A stretch of 46,158 bases of DNA from Lachnospiraceae bacterium (GCA_017392525.1 JAFOVD010000029.1:1-46158), one strand, 5' to 3'; counted from the stretch's first letter, positions 35,244-43,451 are shown. Notes: generated by a model not told the origin, from the sequence alone. Numbers and translations: made by a program.

Positions 35244-35272
35244 TTGTGTAAAGCTATTTTTTTCGATACAAT
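35244..35272 (+). promoter_or_regulatory. Promoter of the comEA block
   Basis: TTGTGT (35244-35249), a 17-base spacer and TACAAT (35267-35272), about 40 bases before comEA. Confidence 0.5.
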
Positions 35273-35311
35273 AAATGAGATGAGTAAGTCTCCTTTTTGA
35301 AAGGAGCATGT

Positions 35312-35875
35312 ATGAAAAAAATAGTTTATACAGGGGTATTTTTGTTTTGTCTCACTGTGTTTTCCGGATGTGGTAATTCTTATCTGGAGGATACGGAAGA
35401 AGTTTCGGAAGAGGTTTCTTCTGAAAATGAGGATGAGACGGAGTCTTATGGAACGGAGATTTATGTTCAGGTAGACGGTGCAGTTCAATCGCCGGGTGTA
35501 TATAAACTGAGCTATGGAGCACGTGTATATGAGGCGTTGGATGAGGCAGGCGGCCTGCTTGATACAGCGGATGCAAGTGGTGTTAATCAGGCTGAAAAAG
35601 TCGAGGATGGACAGAAAATCTATATTCCAACCACATCTGAAACTGAAGAGGCTAGAAGCGCTTCAGCCATTTCTTCTGATGGAAAAGTCAATATCAATAT
35701 GGCTACTGCAGAGGAACTTATGACCTTGCCGGGTATTGGCGAATCCAAAGCAAACGATATCATTTCCTATCGCGAAGCAAATGGAACATTTTCAAAGATA
35801 GAAGACATTATGAATATTCCTGGAATAAAAGATGGTGTATTTCGTAAGATCAGTGGATCTATTACTGTAGATTAG
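35312..35875 (+). CDS. comEA: ComEA-like DNA-binding protein with a lipoprotein signal
   Basis: Binds incoming DNA at the cell surface in natural transformation. The 187-residue protein has a lipoprotein-type signal (MKKIVYTGVFLFCLTVFSGC, Cys20), an acidic linker, an SLBB domain (IYVQVDGAVQSPGVYKL...) and a C-terminal helix-hairpin-helix domain (VNINMATAEELMTLPGIG...MNIPGIKDG), the ComEA hallmark. Most Gram-positive ComEA proteins are held by a transmembrane helix, so the lipobox is a variation. AAGGAG at 35301-35306 fits ATG 35312. comEC lies three genes downstream. Confidence 0.88.
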   Translation: MKKIVYTGVFLFCLTVFSGCGNSYLEDTEEVSEEVSSENEDETESYGTEIYVQVDGAVQSPGVYKLSYGARVYEALDEAGGLLDTADASGVNQAEKVEDGQKIYIPTTSETEEARSASAISSDGKVNINMATAEELMTLPGIGESKANDIISYREANGTFSKIEDIMNIPGIKDGVFRKISGSITVD

Positions 35876-35884
35876 GAGTTGACA

Positions 35885-36574
35885 ATGGCTAAGAAGGTAC
35901 TTGTAGTTGACGATGAAAAGCTAATTGTAAAGGGCATTCGATTTAGTCTCGAGCAGGATGGCATGGAAGTGGATTGCGCCTACGACGGAGAAGAAGCTTT
36001 GAATCTCGCCAGACAGAATGATTATGATATGGTGTTATTGGATGTTATGCTTCCAAAGTATGATGGATTTGAAGTTTGTCAGCAGATTCGTGAGTTTTCC
36101 AGTATGCCTATCGTTATGCTTACAGCAAAGGGCGATGATATGGATAAAATCCTGGGCTTGGAATATGGTGCGGACGACTATATCACAAAGCCTTTCAATA
36201 TTCTTGAAGTTAAAGCTAGAATCAAGGCAATCATGCGACGTACAAGTCCGATGAAAGCGGCGAAAGAGGATAAGGATAAGATTTCAAGTGGAGATTTGAC
36301 GCTGGATGTGGAGAGCCGTCGTCTTCAGATTAAGGGCAATGAGATCAATCTTACAAGTAAGGAGTTTGATATGTTGCTTCTGCTTGTCAACAATGAGGGC
36401 AAGGTATACAGCAGAGATAATCTGTTGCATGCAATTTGGGGAGCGGACTATCCTGGTGATGCTAGAACTGTAGATGTTCATATTCGTAGATTACGTGAGA
36501 AGATTGAACCGAATCCAAGTGAACCACGTTATGTTCATACAAAGTGGGGCGTAGGATATTATTATCAGAAATAG
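35885..36574 (+). CDS. OmpR/PhoB-family response regulator
   Basis: A 229-residue transcription regulator. The receiver domain has the acidic pair Asp9-Asp10, the phosphorylation site Asp53 in VLLDVMLP, Thr in MLTAKGDD and Lys in DYITKPFN. The C-terminal winged-helix domain follows (LTSKEFDMLLLLVNNEGKVY...RTVDVHIRRLREKI). TAGGAG at 35873-35878 overlaps the comEA stop and fits ATG 35885. The kinase gene begins two bases after its stop. Its targets are unknown; the surrounding genes suggest cell-envelope or DNA-uptake control. Confidence 0.93.
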   Translation: MAKKVLVVDDEKLIVKGIRFSLEQDGMEVDCAYDGEEALNLARQNDYDMVLLDVMLPKYDGFEVCQQIREFSSMPIVMLTAKGDDMDKILGLEYGADDYITKPFNILEVKARIKAIMRRTSPMKAAKEDKDKISSGDLTLDVESRRLQIKGNEINLTSKEFDMLLLLVNNEGKVYSRDNLLHAIWGADYPGDARTVDVHIRRLREKIEPNPSEPRYVHTKWGVGYYYQK

Positions 36575-36576
36575 TT

Positions 36577-38028
36577 ATGAAAAGTAGAAGTTTTAAGAAA
36601 ATTCGTTTTATTAGACCAAGTTTAAGAGTAGTAGTATTTCTCCTGGTGTTTGTTATAGGCGTGGTTCCTTCCATGCTGATTACATCAGGAGTTCTAAGTC
36701 TATACGCATCTAGATCAATTCGTAGTGATGTTACCAATGTTACCAATGAGGCAACTCTTCTGGCAAATCAGATTGTTACAAGTGGTTATCTCTCAGATAC
36801 ATCACAAGATTCCATGAATACAAGATTCAGTTCCATTGGAAATGCCTACGATGGACGAGTTATGGTGATTAACGCTGATTTAAAGGTTGTTAAGGACACA
36901 TATGGAGTGGATGAAGGTAGAACCATTGTCTGGTCCAATGTATTGGTGGGATTAAATGGAAGTTCCAGCAATTACTATGATCAGGATAATTCTTGCATTA
37001 CGGTTACAGTTCCCATTACGACGATTACAGAACAGGATGAAAGGGAAGTAGTAGGGGTTCTTCTGATTACAAAATCAACTGATTATATTACCCAAAACGG
37101 AATATTTTTCAAGGATGTTGTGCTGGAAATCATGTTGATTATCGGGGTAGCATCGATTGTGCTTGGTATCATTCTTGCCGGACGTTTTACAGAGCCGATG
37201 CACCGTATTTCAAAGTCTATTGAAAATGTTCAGAACGGTGTTACGGAAGCGGTTATGGTTGATGATTATACGGAGACAAATGAAATTTCAAAGAAGTTCA
37301 ATGCCTTCGCAGATCAGATGCGTTCAATTGATGATTCAAGACAGGAATTCGTATCCAACGTCTCCCATGAATTAAAGACACCATTGACTTCCATGAAGGT
37401 TCTTGCGGATTCTCTGAATGGAATGGAAGAGGCGCCTATTGAACTTTACAAGGAATTTATGCAGGATATCGGTAATGAGATTGACCGTGAGACAAAGATT
37501 ATCAATGATTTATTGTCTCTTGTTAAGTTGGATAAATCCGGAGCTGCATTAAATATTTCTCCAGTGAATATAAATGATCTTATGGAGATGTTATTAAAGC
37601 GTCTGAAGCCGATTGCAGAAAAACAAAAGGTGGAATTGGTGCTGGAGAGCTTCCGTCCGGTTACTGCAGAGGTGGATGAAGTGAAGTTTTCTCTCGCCAT
37701 CATGAATCTTGTGGAAAATGGTATTAAGTACAATGAAGAGGGCGGATATGTGCATGTATCTGTAAACTCTAATCATCAGTATCTCTTTATTCGGGTGGAG
37801 GATTCCGGTATGGGTATCCCTGAAGATTCTATAGAGCATATTTTTGACAGATTCTATAGAGTTGATAAATCCCATTCGAGAGAAATTGGTGGAACCGGTC
37901 TTGGTCTTGCCATTACAAAGAACTGTATTCTGATGCACCACGGTGAAATCAAGGTACATTCAACTCTTGGTCAGGGAACGACATTTGATGTACGAGTTCC
38001 ACTTAGCTACATTGAGAAGGAGGCCTAA
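36577..38028 (+). CDS. Sensor histidine kinase
   Basis: The 483-residue partner of the preceding regulator. Transmembrane helices at about 17-40 and 178-200 flank an extracellular sensor domain of about 135 residues. HAMP (AGRFTEPMHRISKSI), HisKA with phosphoacceptor His264 in VSHELKTPL, and HATPase_c with NLVENGIKYN, DSGMGIP and GGTGLGL follow. All key residues are intact. No clear ribosome binding site precedes ATG 36577, which is two bases after the regulator stop, so its translation is probably coupled. Confidence 0.93.
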   Translation: MKSRSFKKIRFIRPSLRVVVFLLVFVIGVVPSMLITSGVLSLYASRSIRSDVTNVTNEATLLANQIVTSGYLSDTSQDSMNTRFSSIGNAYDGRVMVINADLKVVKDTYGVDEGRTIVWSNVLVGLNGSSSNYYDQDNSCITVTVPITTITEQDEREVVGVLLITKSTDYITQNGIFFKDVVLEIMLIIGVASIVLGIILAGRFTEPMHRISKSIENVQNGVTEAVMVDDYTETNEISKKFNAFADQMRSIDDSRQEFVSNVSHELKTPLTSMKVLADSLNGMEEAPIELYKEFMQDIGNEIDRETKIINDLLSLVKLDKSGAALNISPVNINDLMEMLLKRLKPIAEKQKVELVLESFRPVTAEVDEVKFSLAIMNLVENGIKYNEEGGYVHVSVNSNHQYLFIRVEDSGMGIPEDSIEHIFDRFYRVDKSHSREIGGTGLGLAITKNCILMHHGEIKVHSTLGQGTTFDVRVPLSYIEKEA

Positions 38029-38031
38029 ATT

Positions 38032-38970
38032 ATGAAGAGAAGATTGTCCTTCTTATTGGTTTTGACTATGATATTAACTTTGCTTTCTTCTTGCGGGACT
38101 GTGAATCAGTCCGGAGGAAAGTATTCTATATATGAGATTGATACAGACGGCACATCGGTGGTTAAGGTGGCCTATGATTTGAAGTCAGATGATGTGTATT
38201 CTCAGGTGCAGGAAATGTTGACGGAGTTGCAGCGTTCAGCAACAGACGCAGAGTATCAGCAGACATTGCCAAGTTCGGTGTCGGTGAATCAATTTACTGT
38301 TGAGGACGGTTCTCTGGTGATTGATTTTTCATCCTCTTACCTGGAACTTACAGATTCTCAGGAACCACTGATTCGTGCGGCGATTGTAACAACCCTTTGT
38401 CAATTAGACGGAGTGGATAACGTATCATTTTCTGTAGATGGTCAACCGCTTGTGGGAAATGATGGTAACCAGGTTGGTGCCATGACTCCGGATTCCTTTA
38501 TTGTTGATTTTACAAATCGTGTAAAGACAGATCAGACGGCAAGCTTGACTTTGTATTATGCATCTAAAGATGGTAACAGTCTTGTGCAGGAAACGAGAGA
38601 GGTGGAGTACAACAGCAATACACCTCTTGCAAAGGTTGTTCTTTCGGAACTTATGAAGTCTCCGGATACACAAGATGCACATCCGGCGATTTCTTCGGAC
38701 GTAAATGTTACAGGGTATGCATTGTCGGAGGGAATCTGTTATCTGACAATTGATGCAGGTATTCAGAATCAGTCCATTAATGTATCAGATGAGGTTGCAA
38801 TCTATGCAATTGTAAATTCATTGACGGAATTGGATTCCATTAACAAGGTTCAGATTACCGTTGAAGGTGAAAATGAGAATGCGGTTCAGACAACAAAACT
38901 GTCTGGATTATACGAACGTAATATGAACATGGTTTCTGCTTTTGCAGAGGAGGAGACGAATGAAGAATAG
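38032..38970 (+). CDS. GerMN-domain lipoprotein
   Basis: A 312-residue lipoprotein: signal MKRRLSFLLVLTMILTLLSSC with Cys21 lipidated. The mature part holds two GerMN repeats, the first around LPSSVSVNQFTVEDGSLVIDF and RAAIVTTLCQLDGVDNVSFSVDG, the second around ISSDVNVTGYALSEGICYLTID and IYAIVNSLTELDSINKVQITVEG. GerMN domains occur in spore germination protein GerM and actinobacterial LpqB. It starts three bases after the kinase gene, as lpqB follows mtrB, so it may modulate the kinase. Its stop overlaps comEC. Confidence 0.85.
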   Translation: MKRRLSFLLVLTMILTLLSSCGTVNQSGGKYSIYEIDTDGTSVVKVAYDLKSDDVYSQVQEMLTELQRSATDAEYQQTLPSSVSVNQFTVEDGSLVIDFSSSYLELTDSQEPLIRAAIVTTLCQLDGVDNVSFSVDGQPLVGNDGNQVGAMTPDSFIVDFTNRVKTDQTASLTLYYASKDGNSLVQETREVEYNSNTPLAKVVLSELMKSPDTQDAHPAISSDVNVTGYALSEGICYLTIDAGIQNQSINVSDEVAIYAIVNSLTELDSINKVQITVEGENENAVQTTKLSGLYERNMNMVSAFAEEETNEE

Positions 38971-41407
38971 GCCCATGGCCTTGCTATTCTTTGTGGTTTT
39001 TCTTGGAGTTATAATGTATTTTACGAGGATGTGGTGGCTGATTATTCTGCCACCGGTTCTCGCTATCGTTAAACCAATTCAACAATTCCCCAAATCAGGT
39101 AAAGGGTATTCTATTTTACTTTTCTTTCTTTTATTTGGTCTGGGAACAATTCGTACGGTGCAGATTGTCGCACCATTATCCTATATACAATCAAATATCG
39201 AAGAGGGTCAGACGATTAGCTTGCAGGGAAAGCTATATAAGAAAGATGTCAAGGAAAGTATGATTGTCTACTACTTGCAGGATGCCTGTTCGGAAGGGAA
39301 AAACCTGGGGAACATATTATATTATCCCGAGACGGATACAATATCCTTGGGAAGCGTGATATCTCTTCAAGGGACGGTGTCTTTTTTTGAAAATGCAAGA
39401 AATGAAGGCGGTTTTGATACAAAAACATATTATTACAGTCAAAATATTTATATGAAATTGGATTATGTGCAGGATGTACAGGTTTTGTCCTTGGGAAACC
39501 GGTTTAGAGAGTGGTTATTTCAGTTGCAGCAGAGGATAAAAGCTGTTGAAATGCAATATCTCCCTGCTGAAGAAGGAGGGCTGCTGGCTGCAATTACAGT
39601 AGGTGACAGGGGTGGTATGGAAGAAGAGATCAAGTCTCTTTTTGCCAATGTGGGGATTAGTCATATAATTGCGGTTTCAGGACTTCACGTCAGTATTGTC
39701 GGCATGGGGCTCTATCAGTTACTAAGGCGTAAAGGCTACATCATTCCCTCGGCAATAATTGCAGGGACCATTGTGGTGTTATATGGCGTTTTATGCGGAA
39801 ACAGCATTTCCACTGTTCGTGCAGTGGGTATGTTTTTGCTTAGTCTGGCAGCACTGATGATGTTAAAGGACTATGATGCCTGCAGCGGTTTGTTTTTTAT
39901 GGCAACCTGTCTGATTTTAAAGAATCCTTTTTGTATTTATAACATTAGTTTTCAGATGTCTTTTGTTATTGTTTTTGGTGTAATCTGTATAGCTTCCCCA
40001 CTGGGAAATGCTTACGATGTGCATTGCAGACTGAGGTGGGAGAAAACACATAAGAAATCCAAAGGACGAAAATGGAAACCTACAAGACGGGAGAAACTTG
40101 TCAGAGGGGTCATTGTATCCTTTATGATTCAGCTGTGTTCTCTTCCGGTTGTTCTATGGTATTTTTACACAATACCTGTATATAGTCTTATTCTGAATAT
40201 TATTTTGCTTCCCCTAATCGGTTTACTGCTTGGGTGCGGTCTTATGGCGGGGCTTACCGGGGCTCTTATTTCTGTTCCTGAAATTCTGTTGAAATATATG
40301 TTTTTGCCAAGTCATTTGATTCTTTATTTCTATGAGATGCTTTCATCTATTGTTTCCAAATTACCATTTTGTTCTCTTATTATTGGTCGCTTGCCTATGG
40401 GGCTAATCTTGTTTTATTATGCTGTAATCTTTTCTCTGTCCCGTTATATTTCTGAAGTGTATAGAGTTCGTCAATTAAAGGCTCTGGCGAGAGAGGATGA
40501 GACGGGAAGAAGTTATGAGGCCATGCCTAGAAAACAGAGAAGGACTGTAAAGGCGGCATTGGTCATCTTTCTTCTTATGCCTCTGTTGATCTTATTTCCG
40601 AAAAAAGAGGAATTTGAAATCGGCATGTTGGATGTCGGGCAGGGAGATGGTATATATCTTCAGGATGGCATGGGGCAGCACTATTTCATAGATGGTGGCA
40701 GTACTTCAAAAAAATCCGTAGGAACCAGAGACATTCTATCTTTTTTAAAGTATCGCGGGGTAGCGTCTATTGATTACTGGTTTGTAACGCATATGGATGA
40801 GGATCATGTTAGTGGATTGATGGAGGTGTTGGAGTCCGGATATACTGTTCGTCATATTGTGTTTGCCAGATATGTTGTGAAAAATGAAAACTATGAGAAG
40901 CTCTGCGAATTAGCGGAGAAGAACGGAGCAGAAATCATTTCCGCAGACAGAGCGGACAGCTGGAGGAATGAGGACAGTGATCATTTCCTGTCATGGCAGG
41001 TTCTCTATGCAGGCACTCCGGAGGAGACGGAAGATGCCAACGCAAATAGTCTGGTGTTGTTGCTGACCTATGATGGATTTCAGGGGATTTTCACGGGAGA
41101 TATTGCGATTGAGCAGGAGGATACAATCCTTTCTGCGGTATCAGAACAGGGAATTGGCAGAATTGATTTCTTGAAGGTGGCACACCATGGAAGCAATTAT
41201 AGTAGCGGAGAAAACTGGTGTAATTACCTGAGACCGAAAATAGCTTTTTGCTCTGTTGCTGAGAAAAATAATTATGGGCATCCGGGAGCAGAGGCGGTAT
41301 CACGATTGGAGAATGCCGGATGCGAACTTTATTACACCAAAAATTCCGGAGAACTGTTACTTCATTATCAAGATGATAGAATATTCATTCGAGAAATGAT
41401 AAGATAG
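38960..41407 (+). CDS. comEC: DNA internalisation channel protein ComEC/Rec2
   Basis: Carries single-stranded DNA through the membrane during transformation. The 815-residue protein has the three ComEC parts: an N-terminal membrane/OB-like region (about 1-190), the polytopic competence domain (VSGLHVSIVGMGLYQLLRRKG onward) and a C-terminal metallo-beta-lactamase domain. The last has MLDVGQGDGIYLQDG, FIDGG, THMDEDHVSGL (HxDxDH) and FTGDIAIEQED, as needed for nuclease activity. GAGGAGGAG at 38948-38955 fits ATG 38960, inside the end of the GerMN gene. Confidence 0.95.
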   Translation: MKNRPMALLFFVVFLGVIMYFTRMWWLIILPPVLAIVKPIQQFPKSGKGYSILLFFLLFGLGTIRTVQIVAPLSYIQSNIEEGQTISLQGKLYKKDVKESMIVYYLQDACSEGKNLGNILYYPETDTISLGSVISLQGTVSFFENARNEGGFDTKTYYYSQNIYMKLDYVQDVQVLSLGNRFREWLFQLQQRIKAVEMQYLPAEEGGLLAAITVGDRGGMEEEIKSLFANVGISHIIAVSGLHVSIVGMGLYQLLRRKGYIIPSAIIAGTIVVLYGVLCGNSISTVRAVGMFLLSLAALMMLKDYDACSGLFFMATCLILKNPFCIYNISFQMSFVIVFGVICIASPLGNAYDVHCRLRWEKTHKKSKGRKWKPTRREKLVRGVIVSFMIQLCSLPVVLWYFYTIPVYSLILNIILLPLIGLLLGCGLMAGLTGALISVPEILLKYMFLPSHLILYFYEMLSSIVSKLPFCSLIIGRLPMGLILFYYAVIFSLSRYISEVYRVRQLKALAREDETGRSYEAMPRKQRRTVKAALVIFLLMPLLILFPKKEEFEIGMLDVGQGDGIYLQDGMGQHYFIDGGSTSKKSVGTRDILSFLKYRGVASIDYWFVTHMDEDHVSGLMEVLESGYTVRHIVFARYVVKNENYEKLCELAEKNGAEIISADRADSWRNEDSDHFLSWQVLYAGTPEETEDANANSLVLLLTYDGFQGIFTGDIAIEQEDTILSAVSEQGIGRIDFLKVAHHGSNYSSGENWCNYLRPKIAFCSVAEKNNYGHPGAEAVSRLENAGCELYYTKNSGELLLHYQDDRIFIREMIR

Positions 41408-41439
41408 AACCACACGTTTAAGGAAAGAGAATGAATTAG

Positions 41440-42471
41440 ATGAAGTTAACACAAATAGATGAAGATATTAAAGCAAAAGAGTTTCATCATGGCTATCTTT
41501 TGTATGGAGATGAAGCGTATTTAAAGGGGCAGTACAAGAAGAGGCTGATACATGCGTTGATGCCTCAGGAAGATCAGATGAATCTCAATATATACAAGGA
41601 AGATAACATTGATGTCCGGGAAATTATAAGTACTGCGGATCAGTTTCCTTTCTCTCTCTTTTCTATGGGAGAAGAACCAAAGAGGGTTATTGTTATCGAG
41701 GACTCTAAATTCTTTAAAAAGAAGGAGGAGGAAATCGAGGAATATATGGAACATATTCCTGAGTATTGTTATTTCATTTTCCTGGAATCGGAAGTTAATA
41801 AGAATAATGCCTTATTTAAGAAGTTTCAGAAATCCGATAATCTCGTGGCGGAAGAGATGAAGATGGTTTCTGGAGCAGATTTGGCTAAATGGATGGGCGC
41901 TAGACTTACAAAACTGGGTAAGAAGATTACAAGAGAGGCCTGGGCTGAGTTTTCTGTAAGAGCTGGAAGCAGTATGGAGCTTATGGATCAGGAATATGAA
42001 AAACTGGTTTCTTACTGTTGGGATAAGGAAGTAATTGAGCTTCAGGATGTTGAGGCGATTTGCACCGGTGCAGTGGAAACGCAGATTTTCAAGATGATTG
42101 ATAGTATTGCAGGCAAGGATTCTGATGCGGCTATGCGATATTATCGTGATATTCTAAGAGAAAATAAGGAGTCCAAGGAAAATAATCAGGCATCCATGAA
42201 GATTTTTGCTCTTATAGTAAAAACATTTCGTCAGATTCTTGCAATCCAGGAGATGACAGAAGACCATATCGATATGGATACGATGAAGAAAACCACAGGA
42301 GTATATCAGGATTTTGTTATTCGAAAGAATATGAATCTTGCCAGAAGAATTCCGAGAAATACAATGCAGAAGATGTTGCGTGATGCGGCAAACTATGAGC
42401 AGCAGGTTAAGACGGGACTTTTAGATGAGCAGATAGCAGTAGAATTAATCATTATGACTTATTCAAAGTAA
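41440..42471 (+). CDS. holA: DNA polymerase III delta subunit
   Basis: The clamp-loader wrench that opens the beta ring. The 343-residue protein has the HolA N-terminal domain (HHGYLLYGDEAYLKGQYKKRLIHAL), a degenerate AAA+ fold without a working Walker A motif, and the C-terminal oligomerisation domain. comEC-holA-rpsT is a familiar neighbourhood. The Shine-Dalgarno-like AAGGAAAGAG is close to an ATG at 41431 that would encode only Met-Asn before a stop directly abutting the holA ATG 41440. A strong bidirectional terminator follows. Confidence 0.9.
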   Translation: MKLTQIDEDIKAKEFHHGYLLYGDEAYLKGQYKKRLIHALMPQEDQMNLNIYKEDNIDVREIISTADQFPFSLFSMGEEPKRVIVIEDSKFFKKKEEEIEEYMEHIPEYCYFIFLESEVNKNNALFKKFQKSDNLVAEEMKMVSGADLAKWMGARLTKLGKKITREAWAEFSVRAGSSMELMDQEYEKLVSYCWDKEVIELQDVEAICTGAVETQIFKMIDSIAGKDSDAAMRYYRDILRENKESKENNQASMKIFALIVKTFRQILAIQEMTEDHIDMDTMKKTTGVYQDFVIRKNMNLARRIPRNTMQKMLRDAANYEQQVKTGLLDEQIAVELIIMTYSK

Positions 42472-42476
42472 ATAAA

Positions 42477-42514
42477 AAAGAACCATCTGAAATGACGGTT
42501 TCAGATGGTTCTTT
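42477..42514. terminator. Bidirectional Rho-independent terminator between holA and rpsT
   Basis: AAAGAACCATCTGAAA and TTTCAGATGGTTCTTT form a 16-bp perfect stem with a six-base loop. A and T tracts at the two ends suit both converging genes. Confidence 0.93.
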
Positions 42515-42532
42515 ATTTATACATATTAGTAA

Positions 42533-42796
42533 TTATGCAAGAGCGTTAACGGCCTTTGTAAGACGAGAAACCTTACGAGCAGCGTTGTTCTTGTGGTAGA
42601 TACCCTTAGAAGCAGCCTTGCTGATTACTACTGTTGCAGTTGTAAGAGCAGTTGTTGCTGCTGCCTTATCGTTCTGAGCTACTGCAGCTTCAACATTCTT
42701 GATAGCTGTCTTAACTTCTGAACGGATAGCCTTGTTACGGGCAGCTCTTGTTGCAGATACTAAAACTCTTTTCTTTGCAGATTTAATATTAGCCAA
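42533..42796 (-). CDS. rpsT: 30S ribosomal protein S20
   Basis: An 87-residue basic, helical protein that binds 16S rRNA early in assembly. It begins ANIKSAKKRVLVSATRAARNKAIRSEVKT after the initiator and contains YHKNNAARKVSRL, the S20 signature. The start codon is TTG (complement of 42794-42796), not ATG; the family N-terminus fixes this start. GGAGG (complement of 42806-42810) lies nine bases upstream. E. coli rpsT also uses UUG and is autoregulated at translation. The leader here can form alternative hairpins over the Shine-Dalgarno sequence. Confidence 0.96.
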   Translation of the reverse strand: MANIKSAKKRVLVSATRAARNKAIRSEVKTAIKNVEAAVAQNDKAAATTALTTATVVISKAASKGIYHKNNAARKVSRLTKAVNALA

Positions 42797-42805
42797 TTCG
42801 ATACA

Positions 42806-42873
42806 CCTCCAATGTAATGGGATATTAATTATAATTAATATACATTGAAGCCGGACACGGACAGTTCAATGTA
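42806..42873 (-). ncRNA. rpsT leader with mutually exclusive hairpins
   Basis: In transcript order: segment A, UACAUUGAA (42873-42865); B, UUCAAUGUA (42849-42841); C, UACAUUGGA (42816-42808). A and B pair perfectly over 9 bp. B and C pair over 9 bp with one G-U, and over 10 bp if the flanking C-G is included, covering GGAG of the Shine-Dalgarno sequence. B cannot do both. Between B and C lies a 20-bp perfect AT palindrome (42822-42841). This suggests an on/off translational switch, probably autoregulation by S20; the mechanism is inferred. Confidence 0.5.
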
Positions 42874-42886
42874 AACATACTCTAGT

Positions 42887-42915
42887 ATTTTATATGCAAA
42901 ACAAAGTAGTGTCAA
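42887..42915 (-). promoter_or_regulatory. Promoter of rpsT
   Basis: Reading leftward: perfect TTGACA (42915-42910), a 17-base spacer and TAAAAT (42892-42887). The start near 42880 places the first switch segment about seven bases into the transcript. Confidence 0.75.
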
Positions 42916-42944
42916 TAGAAAATTCAAATAAAGCACAAATTTCT

Positions 42945-42961
42945 GTTACTATTCACAGTCA
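42945..42961 (+). repeat. Left 17-bp inverted repeat
   Basis: GTTACTATTCACAGTCA, the exact reverse complement of 45890-45906. It lies 30 bases upstream of the rpsT -35. Confidence 0.75.
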
Positions 42962-42990
42962 TTCTAGCTTCACAATCTATTTTTATATTC

Positions 42991-43102
42991 ACATGACGAT
43001 TTACACTGGTCGCCACAAGTGTAAAAATCCTTGATTTTATAGGATTTTTTGCACTTTTTTCTTTACTTTAAAATCGTCATGTGTTATACTATACATGACG
43101 AT
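42991..43102. promoter_or_regulatory. Three copies of ACATGACGAT around the transposase promoter
   Basis: ACATGACGAT occurs at 42991-43000 and 43093-43102, and inverted (ATCGTCATGT) at 43073-43082. The last two form a 10-bp inverted repeat that brackets the -10 TATACT (43085-43090, part of extended TGTTATACT); TTTACT at 43062-43067 is the -35 at 17 bases. The arrangement looks like an operator or transposase-binding sites. Confidence 0.55.
43023..43050 (+). terminator. Terminator-like hairpin near the left end of the element
   Basis: AAAAATCCT and AGGATTTTT form a 9-bp stem with a nine-base loop, ending in a T run. It may shield the transposase genes from transcription entering from outside. 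A second inverted repeat, TTTACACT/AGTGTAAA (43000-43007, 43018-43025), lies just before it. Confidence 0.55.
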
Positions 43103-43117
43103 GGAAGGAGGGATATC

Positions 43118-43441
43118 GTGGCCATTACATATAACAAAGACAAAAGATCTGGCATCACTTATGCCTATGAAACCACTTATCAGTGGGACAAAGAAAAAAA
43201 GCAATCCCGCTCAAAAAGAACTCTTATAGGTCGTGTGGATGAGACTACTGGAGAAATTGTACCTACTGACGGTAGATGCAGGAAACGTAGTCCTAATTAT
43301 GTTCCTGAAGAGAATGAATATCAGATGCCAACAACAGTTAAAGAGCTTCAGTCTGAAGTAAAACGTCTATTAGGCGAAAACGAAGCTCTCAAATCTCAAG
43401 TAGCATCCCTTAAAGATACCGTCAACAAGCTCAGGAAATAG
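43118..43441 (+). CDS. Small coiled-coil protein encoded upstream of the IS66 transposase
   Basis: A 107-residue protein starting at GTG 43118 with GGAGGG (43107-43112) upstream. The N-terminal half is basic (ITYNKDKRSGITYAYETTYQWDKE, KKQSRSKRTLIGRV) and ends in a DETTGEIVPTDG turn. The C-terminal third is a leucine-zipper-like heptad helix (VKELQSEVKRLLGENEALKSQ). It does not look like IS66 TnpA or TnpB. It lies ten bases before the transposase and shares its promoter, so it is probably an accessory or regulatory protein of the element. I do not know its function. Confidence 0.75.
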   Translation: MAITYNKDKRSGITYAYETTYQWDKEKKQSRSKRTLIGRVDETTGEIVPTDGRCRKRSPNYVPEENEYQMPTTVKELQSEVKRLLGENEALKSQVASLKDTVNKLRK

Positions 43442-43451
43442 GTGTTGTTAA

